Below are positions 12,480-23,816 of a stretch of DNA of 64,000 nucleotides, in pieces. Each line of letters opens with the position of its first letter. Position 1 is the stretch's first letter. Location of the stretch: the NCBI RefSeq assembly GCF_022376445.1, contig NW_025954967.1:62001-126000 (forward strand). The letters are read 5' to 3'. The notes under the pieces are model-generated. The model saw nothing but the letters and a program-made list of their open reading frames with translations, had not been told where the DNA came from and did no database searches. This DNA comes from Fomitopsis serialis (taxonomy: Eukaryota > Basidiomycota > Agaricomycetes > Polyporales > Fomitopsidaceae). The translations under genes and the position numbers were made by a program.

Positions 12480-13865
12480 GGTGGAAGGCGCGCAGTATGA
12501 AGAGGCGTCGATGGGTAGGGTATTTATGTGTTTCGAAGGAGACGGACAAGAGAAGAAGGTTCGAAGGCAGGACCCGGGAGCCCAGCTACATTAGATCCGC
12601 ATCAGATACGAAGACCAATCGAGAGACCGCAGTAACGCGTGTTTGGGAAAGTGCCCGCCCCGTAGGGCGGCCAGGGCTCGAGAAGCTTCGGAAGTTCGGT
12701 AAGCGCGTGCCTTGCGCTATCCATTGTGCGTGTCGCAGATCACGATCGCAGATGCTGGATGCGTACGTGGGAGGGCACCAGCGAGCCAGTAAGCTGTACC
12801 CTGTACCTCCGCGACACGCCACCAAATTTGATAGGGGTGATCCACCCCAGAAGGAGATGAATGGGTTTGTCCGCGTGCACGCCTGGAGACGAAATCGGAC
12901 GCAAAGGGCAACGGTCCTCGGCTATGGAATACAAGGCTTGCCAGAAGTAGCAATGTGCCACTACCAGCTAGAGCCACAGCTTGGTCCCGTGGGACTGACA
13001 GAGGCAAGCCGCTACGCGGGAGCCACTCGGTGCCTGGAATATTTTGATCATTGACAAACTAGTTTGCCATCGGGAAGGACGCATGATAGGCTCTGTGCAT
13101 CGCCTCATGTTTGCATAGAATTAATCCTAGCTTCAGGGATTCTCCGAGTACCTATTGCGTCTGCCTCTCGGATTCCCAAGACTGCCCGTGGTATAAGCGT
13201 ATGAATGAGACGAGAGTACTAGGATCACGTACAGCAGAGCAAAGAAGCCCGCGTGAATGGATCGGATCCTTGCCCTCTACCGCATGCCAATATTACACGA
13301 CGCAGGGGCAGCACAGACATCTCGATACGCCACGGCGTAGGACAGACTGTTGGCAAGGTTGCGAGGTTCTAGTATGAATCCGAGTCTGAAACGCACGAAA
13401 CTTCCATGACAGGAGCCCCATAGCACAAAGATTTGCGGGTACCGCGCGACAGAGCAGAACCAACCGCTACTTGTTGGTGACAATGTTTGAGAATGTCCGC
13501 GCACAGGGACAAGCGAACGAGGATCTGAGCGATACTGTAGCACACAGGGCTGCGTCTAGCACTGCCAATCGGGTCTCTGTCGCTGCCAGCGGACCGAGAG
13601 CCAGTTCAGAGTACTGAAGCGGAGCAGAAGTCATCGAGAAGGTGTGGCGTGGTCAAAGCAGAGGCAAGCCGGGACGACAGTCGGCGGTCGACAACCGTCG
13701 GCGTTGGCGAACGACACGACTGACTTTCTCGGACGCGGACGGGGGCGTATGTTTGACCTTATTTGGTGCCGATCTACAGCGACGGGCTCAGCGGTCCGCC
13801 ACGACTTGTGCCCGACGCCGACCTCTGCGCCTCCTTCGCTACCCATCACCTCCAACGCGCCCGCA
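12480..13865. other. Divergent intergenic region between zinc-finger gene 3 and mL59
   Basis: Presumably holds the promoters of both flanking genes, which are transcribed away from each other. The mL59 frame stays open upstream to 13644, but that extension lacks family similarity. No other gene seen. Confidence 0.45.
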
Positions 13866-14493
13866 ATGGCTGCCGTGCAAGCCATCAAGCAGTTCCGGCT
13901 AAGGGAGCTTGCAGCGGTCCTCGATGCGTCTCCTGAAGCGACCACCCGCCCAAAGGTCCCCAACCCATTCCTCCCGCGAAAGAACCCCGAGTCCGGACGG
14001 TGGGCGCCGCCCAAGTATTCGCGCCGTCGGCAGGCAGAGCTCATCAAACATGCTCGCGCAAGCAATACGCTTCATCTGCTTCCCCCAGGACCGAAGCTCG
14101 GTGTCCAGCAGCTTGCCACGGCAGCAAGCGTACAGAGCGCCACAGGCCCGAGTGCGTTAGTGAGCGAGGAGGCATGGGCGAGGGGCGTAGAGTGGGAGGG
14201 CGAGTTGAAGGAGAAGGCAGAGCCGAGCGCGGAGATTGGCAGCAGGCTGTACGCCCAGAGGTGGAGGATGTTTAAGGGGCACAAGTGGGAGCGAACGCGC
14301 GAAGCGAGGGAGGAGGAGCGGCGCAAAGCGATGCAATACATGCAGAAGCGCATCGTCGGCTTCAAAGAGGTATGTCTGCGACCTCGGCTTATAAGTTGCG
14401 GGATGGTTAAAGATTCCACAGTCGTACCGCCGGAAAATGCCCAACCCCGCCAGTATCCCTCGACCCACCAACTATACCAAGCTACCTTTCTGA
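13866..14493 (+). CDS. Large ribosomal subunit protein mL59, mitochondrial (yeast MRPL25 homologue)
   Basis: Component of the fungal mitochondrial large ribosomal subunit. Two exons, 13866-14369 and 14422-14493, with a 52-nt GT-AG intron, give 191 residues. Start Met at 13866 (MAAVQAIKQFRLRELA) is chosen because the conserved region begins at once there, although the frame is open further upstream. Diagnostic segments are VPNPFLPRKNPESGRWAPP, LLPPGPKLG, SRLYAQRWRMFKGHKWERT and, after the intron, SYRRKMPNP. The protein is very basic, as expected for rRNA binding. Reads without any frame problem. Confidence 0.9.
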
Positions 14494-16844
14494 TGACGGA
14501 GGACCATTCTCGGCTGCGGGTGTAATCTCATTCCTCGTTGAGTCCGTCCAGGTACCCGAGACCTGGTTGAGTATTTGGACCAGTCTGTACGCCCCGGGTC
14601 AATACACGCACAACGTCAGACAGACGGAACCACGTACCACGCGCGCACTGACTGTCAAATCCGACGCCCTGTTCCACTCTAGCGACAAGCAAAGCAGCTC
14701 TCCGAATAGCGGCTTGAGGCGTTCATCCGCGCGCAGTGTGCGCAGTTTCCCTTGATAACTAATGACTGCTATCTCTTGCGAGTCTCAGCAGGCAGGAACA
14801 TAGGTAGATGGTAACACTCACAGTGTGTAAGCAGAACCCCATAGTCGTCGAGTATCGTGCGTGTCCCAACTTCTCTACGACGAACTGTTCTGAGATGTGT
14901 TCGAGGTGTTGCCGACCGTGATCAACTTTGAGAGTCGTAAGGCGCGACTCGCTGGATATGCACAGTCCGGCGTGCGACTACCAGCGCCCCTCGTCCGTGA
15001 GGCGTGTCTCGGAGTCGTAAGCTGAGAGACACTCCCTCGAAGGGTCGAAGAGTACGACCTACGAAGTCAGCGACTGTTCCGGGTTCGGACAGTGGCCGAC
15101 CTCGTAGGTACACAACAGAGAGGACTGTTCAGTGGTCTCTGTCGTTGTACCGCCAGATGAGCGACAGTGGGATTCAGCCTTCCTGACGGTCGAAGGAAGC
15201 CGGTGCAACAACGTCCAGGGCCGAAAGTCGGTCGACGAAGTCGTGCGCAGGACGTGGGGAATATGTCGCGACTCAGTCGTGGCGCGACGCAGACAAAGGC
15301 GAGCGGACGATGCCGAGGACGCAAGGAAACGTTTGTCAAAGCAACATGGAGTGCGGGCCACAACCTAGGAGACGACGTCGCCGACGTGACGAAGTCTTTG
15401 TTGCCTGGTCTTTGTGCCCACATTCCAAGGCCGCCAATAAAGGCGGCCGACAAGTCCTGCACCCAGGGTGCGCTGCCCAGTGCTTCCCCGTAGGACGTCG
15501 GTGCGGTCGCTCGGTCCGAGCACTGGACCGAAGGCGAGTGTCGCCAGTAAGTGGCACGCTCTTCCTCTGCACGCGCCGGGTCACGCCCAGGACACCATGG
15601 ACCGGGGTCCTCGACTGGGTCCCAAGCCAACCGGAGTGGCACCCGCTGACGCATCCCAAATCGCAGACCCTAGATCCCTTAGCAAGTGCAGTGGCAGGCA
15701 GTGGCGGGTTAGGCCCGACTCTTTACGTACAGGAATACAAGGACTCCCAAAACGAGGCGCGCCTCCGTTTGGACAATAGCCTCAGAACGTGGACGACAAT
15801 AGCGAAGCCTGAAACCTCTTCGCCGGCCGCCGTCCAGCAATGTCGGGCGTGCGATCATCCTGGCGCTACAGACTCATGCACCGCCGATGAGAGCAGTGTC
15901 CAACTTGGGCGGAGGCTTACTGGGCGAGACCGCCGGGGGTCCCGCCTCGGTGCTACTTCACGCATGACGGAGGCGGTACCAGCTCTCCTCCCAGCTTGCA
16001 CCGAGTTCTTCTGACTGCGCCGCTCTTCACAGAAGCATAGGCATCGCCATGGCTGCGAAAAATGGGTAGGTAATATTTCTGGTACCCAAAATGCTGACTC
16101 TTTTTGCGTAGCTAGTAGATTCGCATCTCGGGACCTGACCAAGAACCACGCCTCAGGCCCTCGGGGAAATGCGGGCCCATCAACCTCGCGCTCGCCCGTG
16201 GACCAACTTGCAAGCGAAATGAAAGGCTCCGCATGTTCTTTTTGATGAGTGGCGACGGCTGTGCACCGGAGCTGCCGCACAATGCAATCGTCGTGGTTGC
16301 GCCGTCCCAATCCGGCAGGGATCCCTTCCAGCGACGACAATGGAAGCTCCAGAGGTGCAATTTCTAGTCTTCCCGCCCTATCTGGACATCACGCGCATGT
16401 TGTTGAAACCGTGGCCCAACGGTAAATCCCACGCTCAACCTGCCGCGCGAGGCGGGTCTGAACCCTGTCTAGCCACCCTAGGACTGAAGGAACGGTCACA
16501 GCCAACATTTACGAAGGGCTTACGGCGCCAAACATCTCCTACCCAGATTGGTCACAGTCACTGCGCGTCAATGGACAATCTCGACTCAACCGTTTGATCC
16601 CTTCCCCCGTTCACGGTCGCTGCCTCATGGTGGACCCCACCGCTATCACATTCATTCCAGCCCTTCCGCATACGGTCGTCCTTCTGCTGCGTCGTGTCGG
16701 TAACATCGAAATTCCTGAGATCCGCCATCGAGCCAATGAGCCAGAGCCGCGCACAATGCCTGTGCGCGGCGAAGGATCAGGGCGCCTCCGCGCGCCCTCG
16801 TCAGCACCTCGTGTTTCCCTACCTCACGCGGGACGACGTAGAGG
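14494..16844. other. Long gene-poor interval
   Basis: 2.3 kb with several open frames up to 234 codons on both strands (for example 15310-16014 plus and 15067-15654 minus). They overlap each other, are arginine-rich as GC-rich noncoding frames often are, and show no domain. No gene called. Confidence 0.45.
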
Positions 16845-16850
16845 TATAAA
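16845..16850 (+). promoter_or_regulatory. Candidate TATA box
   Basis: A clean TATAAA in the context gaggTATAAAgg, about 120 bp upstream of the ATG at 16970. Spacing fits a transcript start about 30 bp downstream with a short 5' leader. Confidence 0.55.
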
Positions 16851-16969
16851 GGACGGCGCAGACAAACTGTGGACGCTCCTCAACTTATCACTCGGCACCA
16901 CGCTCAGCTACAGCCCCCCTCTCGTCGAAACCAACTCCATCCACCTCAGGTTCATTACACTACACCGCA

Positions 16970-18172
16970 ATGAATCCTTTCTTCTTCGGCGATGAGTCCG
17001 CGTTCACACAACCTTTCATCTTCAACCCGAATCAACTCTGGAACGACCCTCAAGAAGACTACGATGTCCTCGCTGGATTCTCCGGACAGGTTATCGATCA
17101 AGTACTTCAGCCAGACTTCGTCCCGGGGTCCTTCATGGGTTACTATCCAGAGGGCACCCTACCCGGCTACCAGGTATGTTGCACATCTTACGCGCAATAC
17201 CGCCCGAGCGCGATCTGACTGGTCGCGTGCACATAGCCGTCGGACTCGTTTTCGCTCATCAACGACCCGCGTAACGGATTCGACAAGCTCTACTCCGTCG
17301 ACGCTGAACATTGCGCCTATCAACAAAGTTATGACGAATTGTGAGTCAAATCCTTTGTTCGTAGCGCCCATATGTTGAAGCGACCGCTCTGTGACGACTT
17401 GAAGTTCGCTCAGGAAGCGAATGTCGCGCTAGATGGACTTGCGATGCCCCCGATCACGGAGGACGAAGTGGAAGCCATCTTGGATGGCCTATACGGCATG
17501 AACTCGCGGCCCCTTACTCCTCCGTCCGACCTCGAGTTCCCCCCCAATCCCGCGATGCAGGCTGCCCTCGACATGGCGTGCGCCTACCAAGACTTCGTTC
17601 CACCACCGATGCAGGCCGTCGGAACGAACGACGCCCTGATGCCGACCCTCAGTGCGTCCGCGCCAAAGGAGAGCCTGGGTGTGTTGGAACTGGCCGTCCG
17701 GGCCGTCAAGACAGTAAACTACGATTCGGTGTGCTCTCTGTCTCATTCCGCGGCGCGACGGCCGCGTAAGCAGCGGAAGGTACAACCGACCACATTGGAT
17801 ACGGGCGCTGCTCCCCCGCTCGCTTCCGGCGGTAGCGAGGTCCCATCTGGGCGCAAGCGACGTCGGTCGTCTGCTCAGGAGCCGGAGAGCTCTAAGAGGT
17901 CGAAAGTATCGGCGCCGAAGGCTGCGTCGGGCAACAGCGCAGACCGGACCAAGCAGGGGTTGAAATTTACGCCGCTGCACAGTCAAAAGGCAGCGGTGCT
18001 GAAGAAGGCGGAGCGGCGCAGGAGAGAGGCAGCCAAGTACCTGGAACAAGCAAACGCCTCTGACCCGCAGGAGGCAGATGCAATGATAGAGTCGGAGTGG
18101 TGCAGGAGAATCGCAGCCATGTATTTGGAACAAGCAATTACCTTTGAGGAGGAGGCAGATGCGATGCGATGA
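16970..18172 (+). CDS. Unrecognised nuclear-type protein with C-terminal internal repeat
   Basis: Exon 1 is 16970-17173 (MNPFFFGDESAFTQPF...), followed by a clear GT-AG intron (17174-17236). Exon 2 runs from 17237 to about 17340 and ends at a good gtgagt donor. The long last frame (to 18172) joins in frame only through an acceptor 24 nt later, which is too short; the natural acceptor at 17414 would throw the frame out. So one junction or one base is wrong. The product has an acidic, Pro-rich N-terminal half, a basic patch GRKRRRSSAQEPESSKRSKV resembling a bipartite nuclear signal, and a C-terminal helical repeat in which REAAKYLEQANASDPQEADAM is followed by RIAAMYLEQAITFEEEADAM. Composition suggests a transcription-factor-like protein, but no DNA-binding domain is visible. 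Confidence 0.55.
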
Positions 18173-19586
18173 TAGATTAGAGCATGTTCGTTGTGCTAGT
18201 GAATGGACTCAAAATATCTACGTCTCTTCGTTAATTTCATACAGTTATCTTGCTGGAACAGACGAGATTCTGAGATTGTAGCAGTATCATGTCGTATAGA
18301 GCGCAAGACGCAGTGTGCGGCAACGAGAGTCAAGTCTGAGACTGAACGTGCATACGTGGAGGTTCGAATCAAATGTGAAATGGCCGATAGGCTACGAGCC
18401 AGTGCATGAGACAAGTGTCCAAGTCATTACCATTTGGACGTCAGCATTGGTGCGTGACTGCGTCGAGCTTGATCTCCCCTGGCTAGGCGATAAGTAGTGG
18501 CATCGGAGCTCCGCGCGACTCGGAGTCGCACTGCCCGACTTGACCAACATGCATGGGCCGGATCGACTCGGAGTTATGAATCTAAGCGTATCCGAGGTCG
18601 AACAGGAAACTACATCGAGCCGTAATCCTGTAAGTATCCTTACATTGAGCCTCCGAACCCCGCAGTCGACTCAAAGGCTCCCCGCCGGCGTGCAAACGAA
18701 CGAAGGCCAGTCGGAGCCACGTGATCGTGTTCGGGCGCCTCAGAGTCAAGGTGCAAGCACTGCAGTAGTACATCAAGCAGTATACTTACTTCACACCGTG
18801 ACAGTCTGAGGCTTGCTAGCTTCCGGTCACCCTCTTCCTTTCACTACCTGGGTCCTAAGAACTTTGAGTGCGCGAGAGCAAGTCCGATGATGGCTCTAGG
18901 ACGGCAACCGAGGTGACGGGCAACGATAGGCTCACGGTGTAGCACGCTCGAGTTCGTTCAAGTTCTGGGCCAGAAGCTCTACTGACAGCTGAGTCCAGGA
19001 AAACCCGTTTGTGCAACACAGACTGACTATTAGGACTCGGACGGAGACCTCTCAATGCATGCTTGGGTGCGCACATAATATTCTTTCCACTGGTGAATGC
19101 TTGGCTCGAACCTGCCCGCGTATCCTTTGCCATGTACCTTACTACAGCGCTCGACGCGCCGTAGGAATGTTGCGCCGTCATACTAGGTCACTGTCTTTGG
19201 AAGTCTCAGTGCGTCAACAGTTGAAACACCACTGTTCGTATCGCGCTCTATGCTACTTCCACAATGTCATGTACGGATATTCGCTTCGCTTCCTGACATT
19301 GGTGTTAGCAAGGGACAGATACGTCTTCCCTTATCTTCTATCACTCGCCTGAAAAGTCAGTGTCTGCTAGTCGCGCGGTAATAGCCTTAGTCGGTCGCAC
19401 GGGCTATTCAACACACTCGGCCCCCCTTTAACGACGCTGAATTGCCCGCCGAGAGCGAGCGCGACAAGCGAACACGACTTCGTGCCGACTATCATTGCAA
19501 CGCTTCCAGTGCGGTCTTACTGTGAGTATATATGACCTGGACTATCTTTTCTTATCTCACTAGCCTTCCAGTTCTTGCTGCTGACC
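18173..19586. other. Gene-poor interval
   Basis: Short frames without domains. May contain an upstream exon of the gene starting near 19587, since a pyrimidine-rich acceptor-like ccttccag precedes its first Met. Confidence 0.4.
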
Positions 19587-21424
19587 ATGCGTGCTAGGAT
19601 TCCCGTGCCATCTGACGACGGCCACAAGGATGGACCGGTAGGTGGTGAGCGACGCGCCCACCTCGGCCTCATACCCCTCCCTAGCAAGCTACTCGCGCAT
19701 CGTAACACCTGGGTTCTCAAGATGGACACCCTGCTATCCGTGACGTCGTTTCCTCGCTGCTATGTCATTCTCGTGCTGGGCGGTAAGACCTTCCTTCTCA
19801 TGCCGCTCGATTGAGAGTGGCTCTACGAATGCTCACTCACCGACTCAACAGCACCGACGTACAAGGACCTCTGTCCCATACTGCTGTCCGGACACTACGC
19901 TCATTCGCTGGTGATCATTGCCACCCACGAGCCTCCCGAGATACCCAACCTCGTTATTCCAGCTTTGCGGATCCTGCACCTTTCGAGACCCCTCTCTGCG
20001 GAGAACACGGATACGACGCGCCTCGCCGATGTCATGCTTTGGGCCGAGCATGTTGCGTGCGATTGGCGGAAGTACGGCGGCTCGGGCATCTACGAGCTGG
20101 CGGAGAACGACGACGACGGGATGTTACCGTCGGGCAGGCGCACTGCACTGAACGTCTTGCGTGTTGGTCGCCATTCCGCCCGCAGGCACTCCATGCCAGT
20201 CGATTCGCCCTCAGCAACGATCACGGACGGAAAGCGCCCCTTTGACGTCTTGGTCAATTTCCTCCCGAACCAGCTACCAGACAACGTCCTGCTTCGCCAC
20301 ACTATCTACGTCACCACCATCGGCCGGTCATTCTTCAAACCATCAGCTGCTACATCCTCTTTTCGCGAGGCGTCTTTGCGAAAGCGAGGTCTGTCTTTGG
20401 CGTCTCTACGAATGCTAAGCGGGAGAAACGCTCCTCTGGAGATACGCCTCACACGCACATTGAAGCGCTGCTCACGTCGAAGGCCAGCACGATGCGGCCG
20501 CTCTCCTCGGCGGCGTCGCCGCAGATCATCCATCTTCTGCCCGCGGAGTCCGCTCGATACCCACAGGCGAGCGCGAGGCTCGTCGACAGCATGGAGGCCT
20601 TCATCGCTGCCTTCATGTGCGCGACGTCTCTCTCGACCGATGCGAAGAGAGAAGCAGATGCGCCAGAGAACGTCCGGTCGTTCATCATGCACCCGACCAC
20701 CTTCGGGAAGGCCCTTGACTGTGCGCTCGCACGCCTCACGCCGAGGGAAGGGCCCGGGAGGAAAGACGATACTTGGGGCTGCGAGTGGACAGTGGCAGAC
20801 GTCCTGATATCCGGGGCGCTGGATAGTGCAACGATCCTGACCAAGGGTGCGACGGCCCCGGATGGGATCATGAAGACGTGGATCTCAGGTCCCGAAGACA
20901 TCGCGCTTATGCCGACCGGTGGCGGTTCTGTGCAGTCTGTCCCAATCGTACAGGACTTGGACACGAGCGCAGTGTTGTACAAGACACCCCGTACGACGCA
21001 ATCTGCGCCTCTCCGAGTCTCCATGAAGACTGCTGCGAGGACCGAGAAGGTAGTCGTGGAAGCGGCAACACGCCGGCCTGACAGTCCGGCCTCGACCTAC
21101 TCCACCTCGTACGGACACGAGATGGCTGGCATCTCCCCTCCACCGTCCTTCCACGAGTATCAAGACAGCGCATACCTGCTCGGTAGCCCTGACGGGACAG
21201 CCGAGCAAGCTCATAGCGACGGTGACCATCCAGCCAGCGCGCCGTCAGAGGTCGAGGAGGTCCCGAAGTCGCCGGAGATCTCGCCGGTTACGCAGGAGCT
21301 GCATGATCTGGGGGAGATCGTGCTACCCAGCCGCGTGTCGATCAAGCGCGTGCAGTCGCTGCTCACCGGGTGGAAGGACGTGGGCACATGGCGGTCCAAG
21401 CGGGCGAGCATAGACACCGCTTGA
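19587..21424 (+). CDS. Unrecognised fungal protein
   Basis: Exon 1 19587-19782 (MRARIPVPSDDGHKDG...VILVLG), a 69-nt intron with a good gtaaga donor, then exon 2 from 19852. The first coding block continues through DVLVNFLPNQLPDNVLLRHTI to about 20330. A second long block in a different frame begins near 20340 (QTISCYILFSRGVFAKARSV) and runs to the stop at 21424, ending LPSRVSIKRVQSLLTGWKDVGTW. I found no canonical intron joining the two, so there is either an unusual splice or a one-base error near 20330-20360. The C-terminal third is Ser/Pro/Glu-rich and looks disordered. I recognise no catalytic motif or domain. The block structure and codon bias support a real gene. Confidence 0.55.
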
Positions 21425-21774
21425 ACCTCGCGTGAGGCGCCATTACGAGACAGACGGTGATCTAACGCGAAACACGATCGGGCTTGCGGAACGAGGCAAG
21501 AACGAGGTGAAATGAGGTACGCGCCGGCTCTCGGTGCGTCAGAATCTTGGTCGGAACGCTATGATGTTATGATGGTTCAAAGTCAACCCGATGGATAGAT
21601 AGTCTCGTACGCGTATCCTGCGCGTATCGCTCGATCTCTGGTTTCATTGTACGTTCGGACAGCGGAAGTTTAGCCATAGGATGTCTCTGTGCAAGGTTTA
21701 CTCAATGAAGCTCTCTTTAGATCGTTTCGTCGCTCGCTGAGCACCCGACTCATGGTACAGGAGCATGACTAAGC

Positions 21775-23477
21775 TCATGGCTCAGTCAGTGCGGGACGCA
21801 GGAACTGGACTGGCCCTTCATCACCGCCGGTCAACCGCAACTCGGGGCGCACCCCGTTCCACCAGTCCTTCGCCTTCAGCAGCGTGCGATCTTGCTGTTT
21901 CACCTGCCGAGCGAAGAACGTCAACGCCATCTCCTGCCAACTTTCGCCCATTCAGTCATACCTGCGGTACGCTGAGAACCGTATCGGAAGCGCAGCGCAC
22001 GAGAAGAGAGTTCACTGTTCGGTCGTAGACAGCCGTCCCAGGAGCAGGCAATTGCGCCAGCACGTCTGTCGAGTCAACATGAACTGTAGGAGAGTGCAGC
22101 TGGAGGGTTCGCTCGGACTTGAGAGAGTTACGAGGGGTTTCTGCAAGGGCACCACACGTGTTAATGGTGTAGAAGGGAGCGAGAGGGACGAGATACCTGA
22201 TGCGAGAACGCACGCGAACGTCGCGTGATCTGCTCCGCGGTCATGGTCTCGAAGTCAATGACCGCGTCGGCAGTGGTGATAAGAGGTGCCCGAGGAGCTG
22301 CGGGATTCTCTGCTTGTGGCTGAGACGTTGCCTAGAAAGAGGAGATACGCGTAAGTTCTACGACAGATGGGACTGCGGCCGGAAATGCTGACTCTGCCAG
22401 ACAGCATGTCACGAAGAACGGAGACCAAGAGTTTGCCACCTGTTTGAGCCGACACATCACGAAGGTCAGCGTAATCTGCCCCTTCGGGAATAGCCTGCGC
22501 CGAAACTGTCAGCTTCGGTACGTTTTGGCATATCTCACCACTTACAACTCGCTCCTGCCCCCAGATCGCACCCGCATCGATCCCCTTCACGCGTTCCATC
22601 ATCTCAATAACGCACACACCAGTCTCTTTCTGTTCATCCAGGAGAACGTGCTGGATGGGTGCGGCCCCGCGATATGCCGGCAGCAAGGACGGGTGCACGT
22701 TGAGACGCCTGTTCGGTAGGAAGAGGTTAAGCACGGAGTTGGGGAGGATGCGCCCGAAAGAGGCAGTGATGATGATGTGTGAGAGAGGCGGGGCGGAGCC
22801 TGGCTCGGGGAATGGTGGCGGTAGCTATGTGGACGAACGTAAGCAGAGAAGAACGTTGTTTGCGAAACACTTACCTGCCATGTCTTCAAGACGTCTTTAC
22901 CCTTCCCTGGCGGGACGAAGTGCACGGGTAGGCTGAGGTGTTGCCCCAGGGTCTTTAAGGCGCTGCACATCGTCAGCCTTGGTGTCTCAGCGCCGTCAAC
23001 GGAAAAACAAGAGTGGCACGCGCAGCACAAAAGTTGTGGAAATATGCATTACAGCCCACAGGAATCGAACAGAGGGTTACGGTATCACGGTATGGACTCA
23101 CAAACAGTCAATTTCGAGCCTCGCCTGCCGACTTTTGCGTCCGGGGTCGTCACAACCACCAGCTCCTGCCACACATCTGTCCTTCCGTGTTACGTCCATT
23201 CGACACGCTTGCAAGATAGAAGCGCACCTTGTGCTTTGTGTAGTTCTTCAAGCACCAAGCAAGAGAACTCGTCGCGTCCGAGGTAAAGTATTTTTAACGG
23301 GTCGTGGACAGGCGTTTGATTGTGGTACGCCCGTATTTCGACCGCGCTGTTCCACGACGCATAACGGTGTCGTCGGCTATAGTGATGGTTCAGACAGCTT
23401 GTAAAACTGCATAACGACCCGGAAAGAGGGATAGAGACAGGTCGGAACCGCAGGCTGGACGTTGGCGGCCGCATCAT
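21775..23477 (-). CDS. FMT1: Methionyl-tRNA formyltransferase, mitochondrial
   Basis: Transfers a formyl group from 10-formyl-THF to initiator Met-tRNA for mitochondrial translation. Eight exons on the minus strand: 23477-23228, 23176-23089, 22962-22875, 22824-22546, 22494-22393, 22331-22197, 22117-21962 and 21903-21775. Family segments in order: KILYLGRDEFSCLVLEELH, VVTTPDAKVGRRGSKLTV, LPVHFVPP, IITASFGRILPNSVLNLF, NVHPSLLPAYRGAAPIQH (catalytic N-x-H-x-S/P-LLPxYRG region), DEQKETGVCVIEM, DAGAIWGQE, then the C-terminal domain ITRRSRAFSHQ and KAKDWWNGVRPELRL. The N-terminus is basic and Ser-rich, as for mitochondrial targeting. The exon 6/7 junction is uncertain: the acceptor at 22141 matches the family better at first (KPLVTL) but goes out of frame, whereas an acceptor at 22118 keeps frame. 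Intron 2 (126 nt) uses a weak gtgata donor. Confidence 0.88.
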
Positions 23478-23816
23478 GCCTTCTGGCGTCTAATGCTCGC
23501 TGACGCGGTGGCTCCGGTCACGCCGGTCTCCTCCACAGACGGCGACTCCGACGCCACAGCAGCATCCCGGCAGCATCGACGTCGACATCGTCCTCTTCAT
23601 ACAGCAGACAACAGGCATCGTACAGGTACGCGTCGAATATTCTCTGTACATGTATGCTGTGCGAGTTAGGCTAAAATGCTTCCATTAGCAGTCTACTTCG
23701 TACCAGGCTCTTTCTTTCGTGAGGTGCCACTTCTGTGAGCGACACACCAATAGAGGTGCAGCCAAGCTAAAGAAAGTTCCGGATGCGCGATAGATTGTAC
23801 AACTTCCGTTGGGACC
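23478..23816. other. Intergenic
   Basis: Presumed promoter region shared head to head by FMT (-) and DUF7918-like copy A (+). Base composition changes from GC-rich to AT-rich near its right end. Confidence 0.4.

Noticed and set aside
12368..13054. 228-codon plus-strand frame
   Set aside because: Runs antisense through exons 1 and 2 of zinc-finger gene 3, which have consistent splice phases; the frame itself is featureless.
15310..16014. 234-codon open frame on the plus strand
   Set aside because: Overlaps a long minus-strand frame, has no domain, and its Arg/Pro/Ser-rich composition is typical of chance frames in GC-rich DNA.
23041..23100. tRNA T-arm-like string (gttcgattcc on the minus strand)
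   Set aside because: The flanking bases do not form a T stem or acceptor stem, and the string lies inside FMT intron 2.
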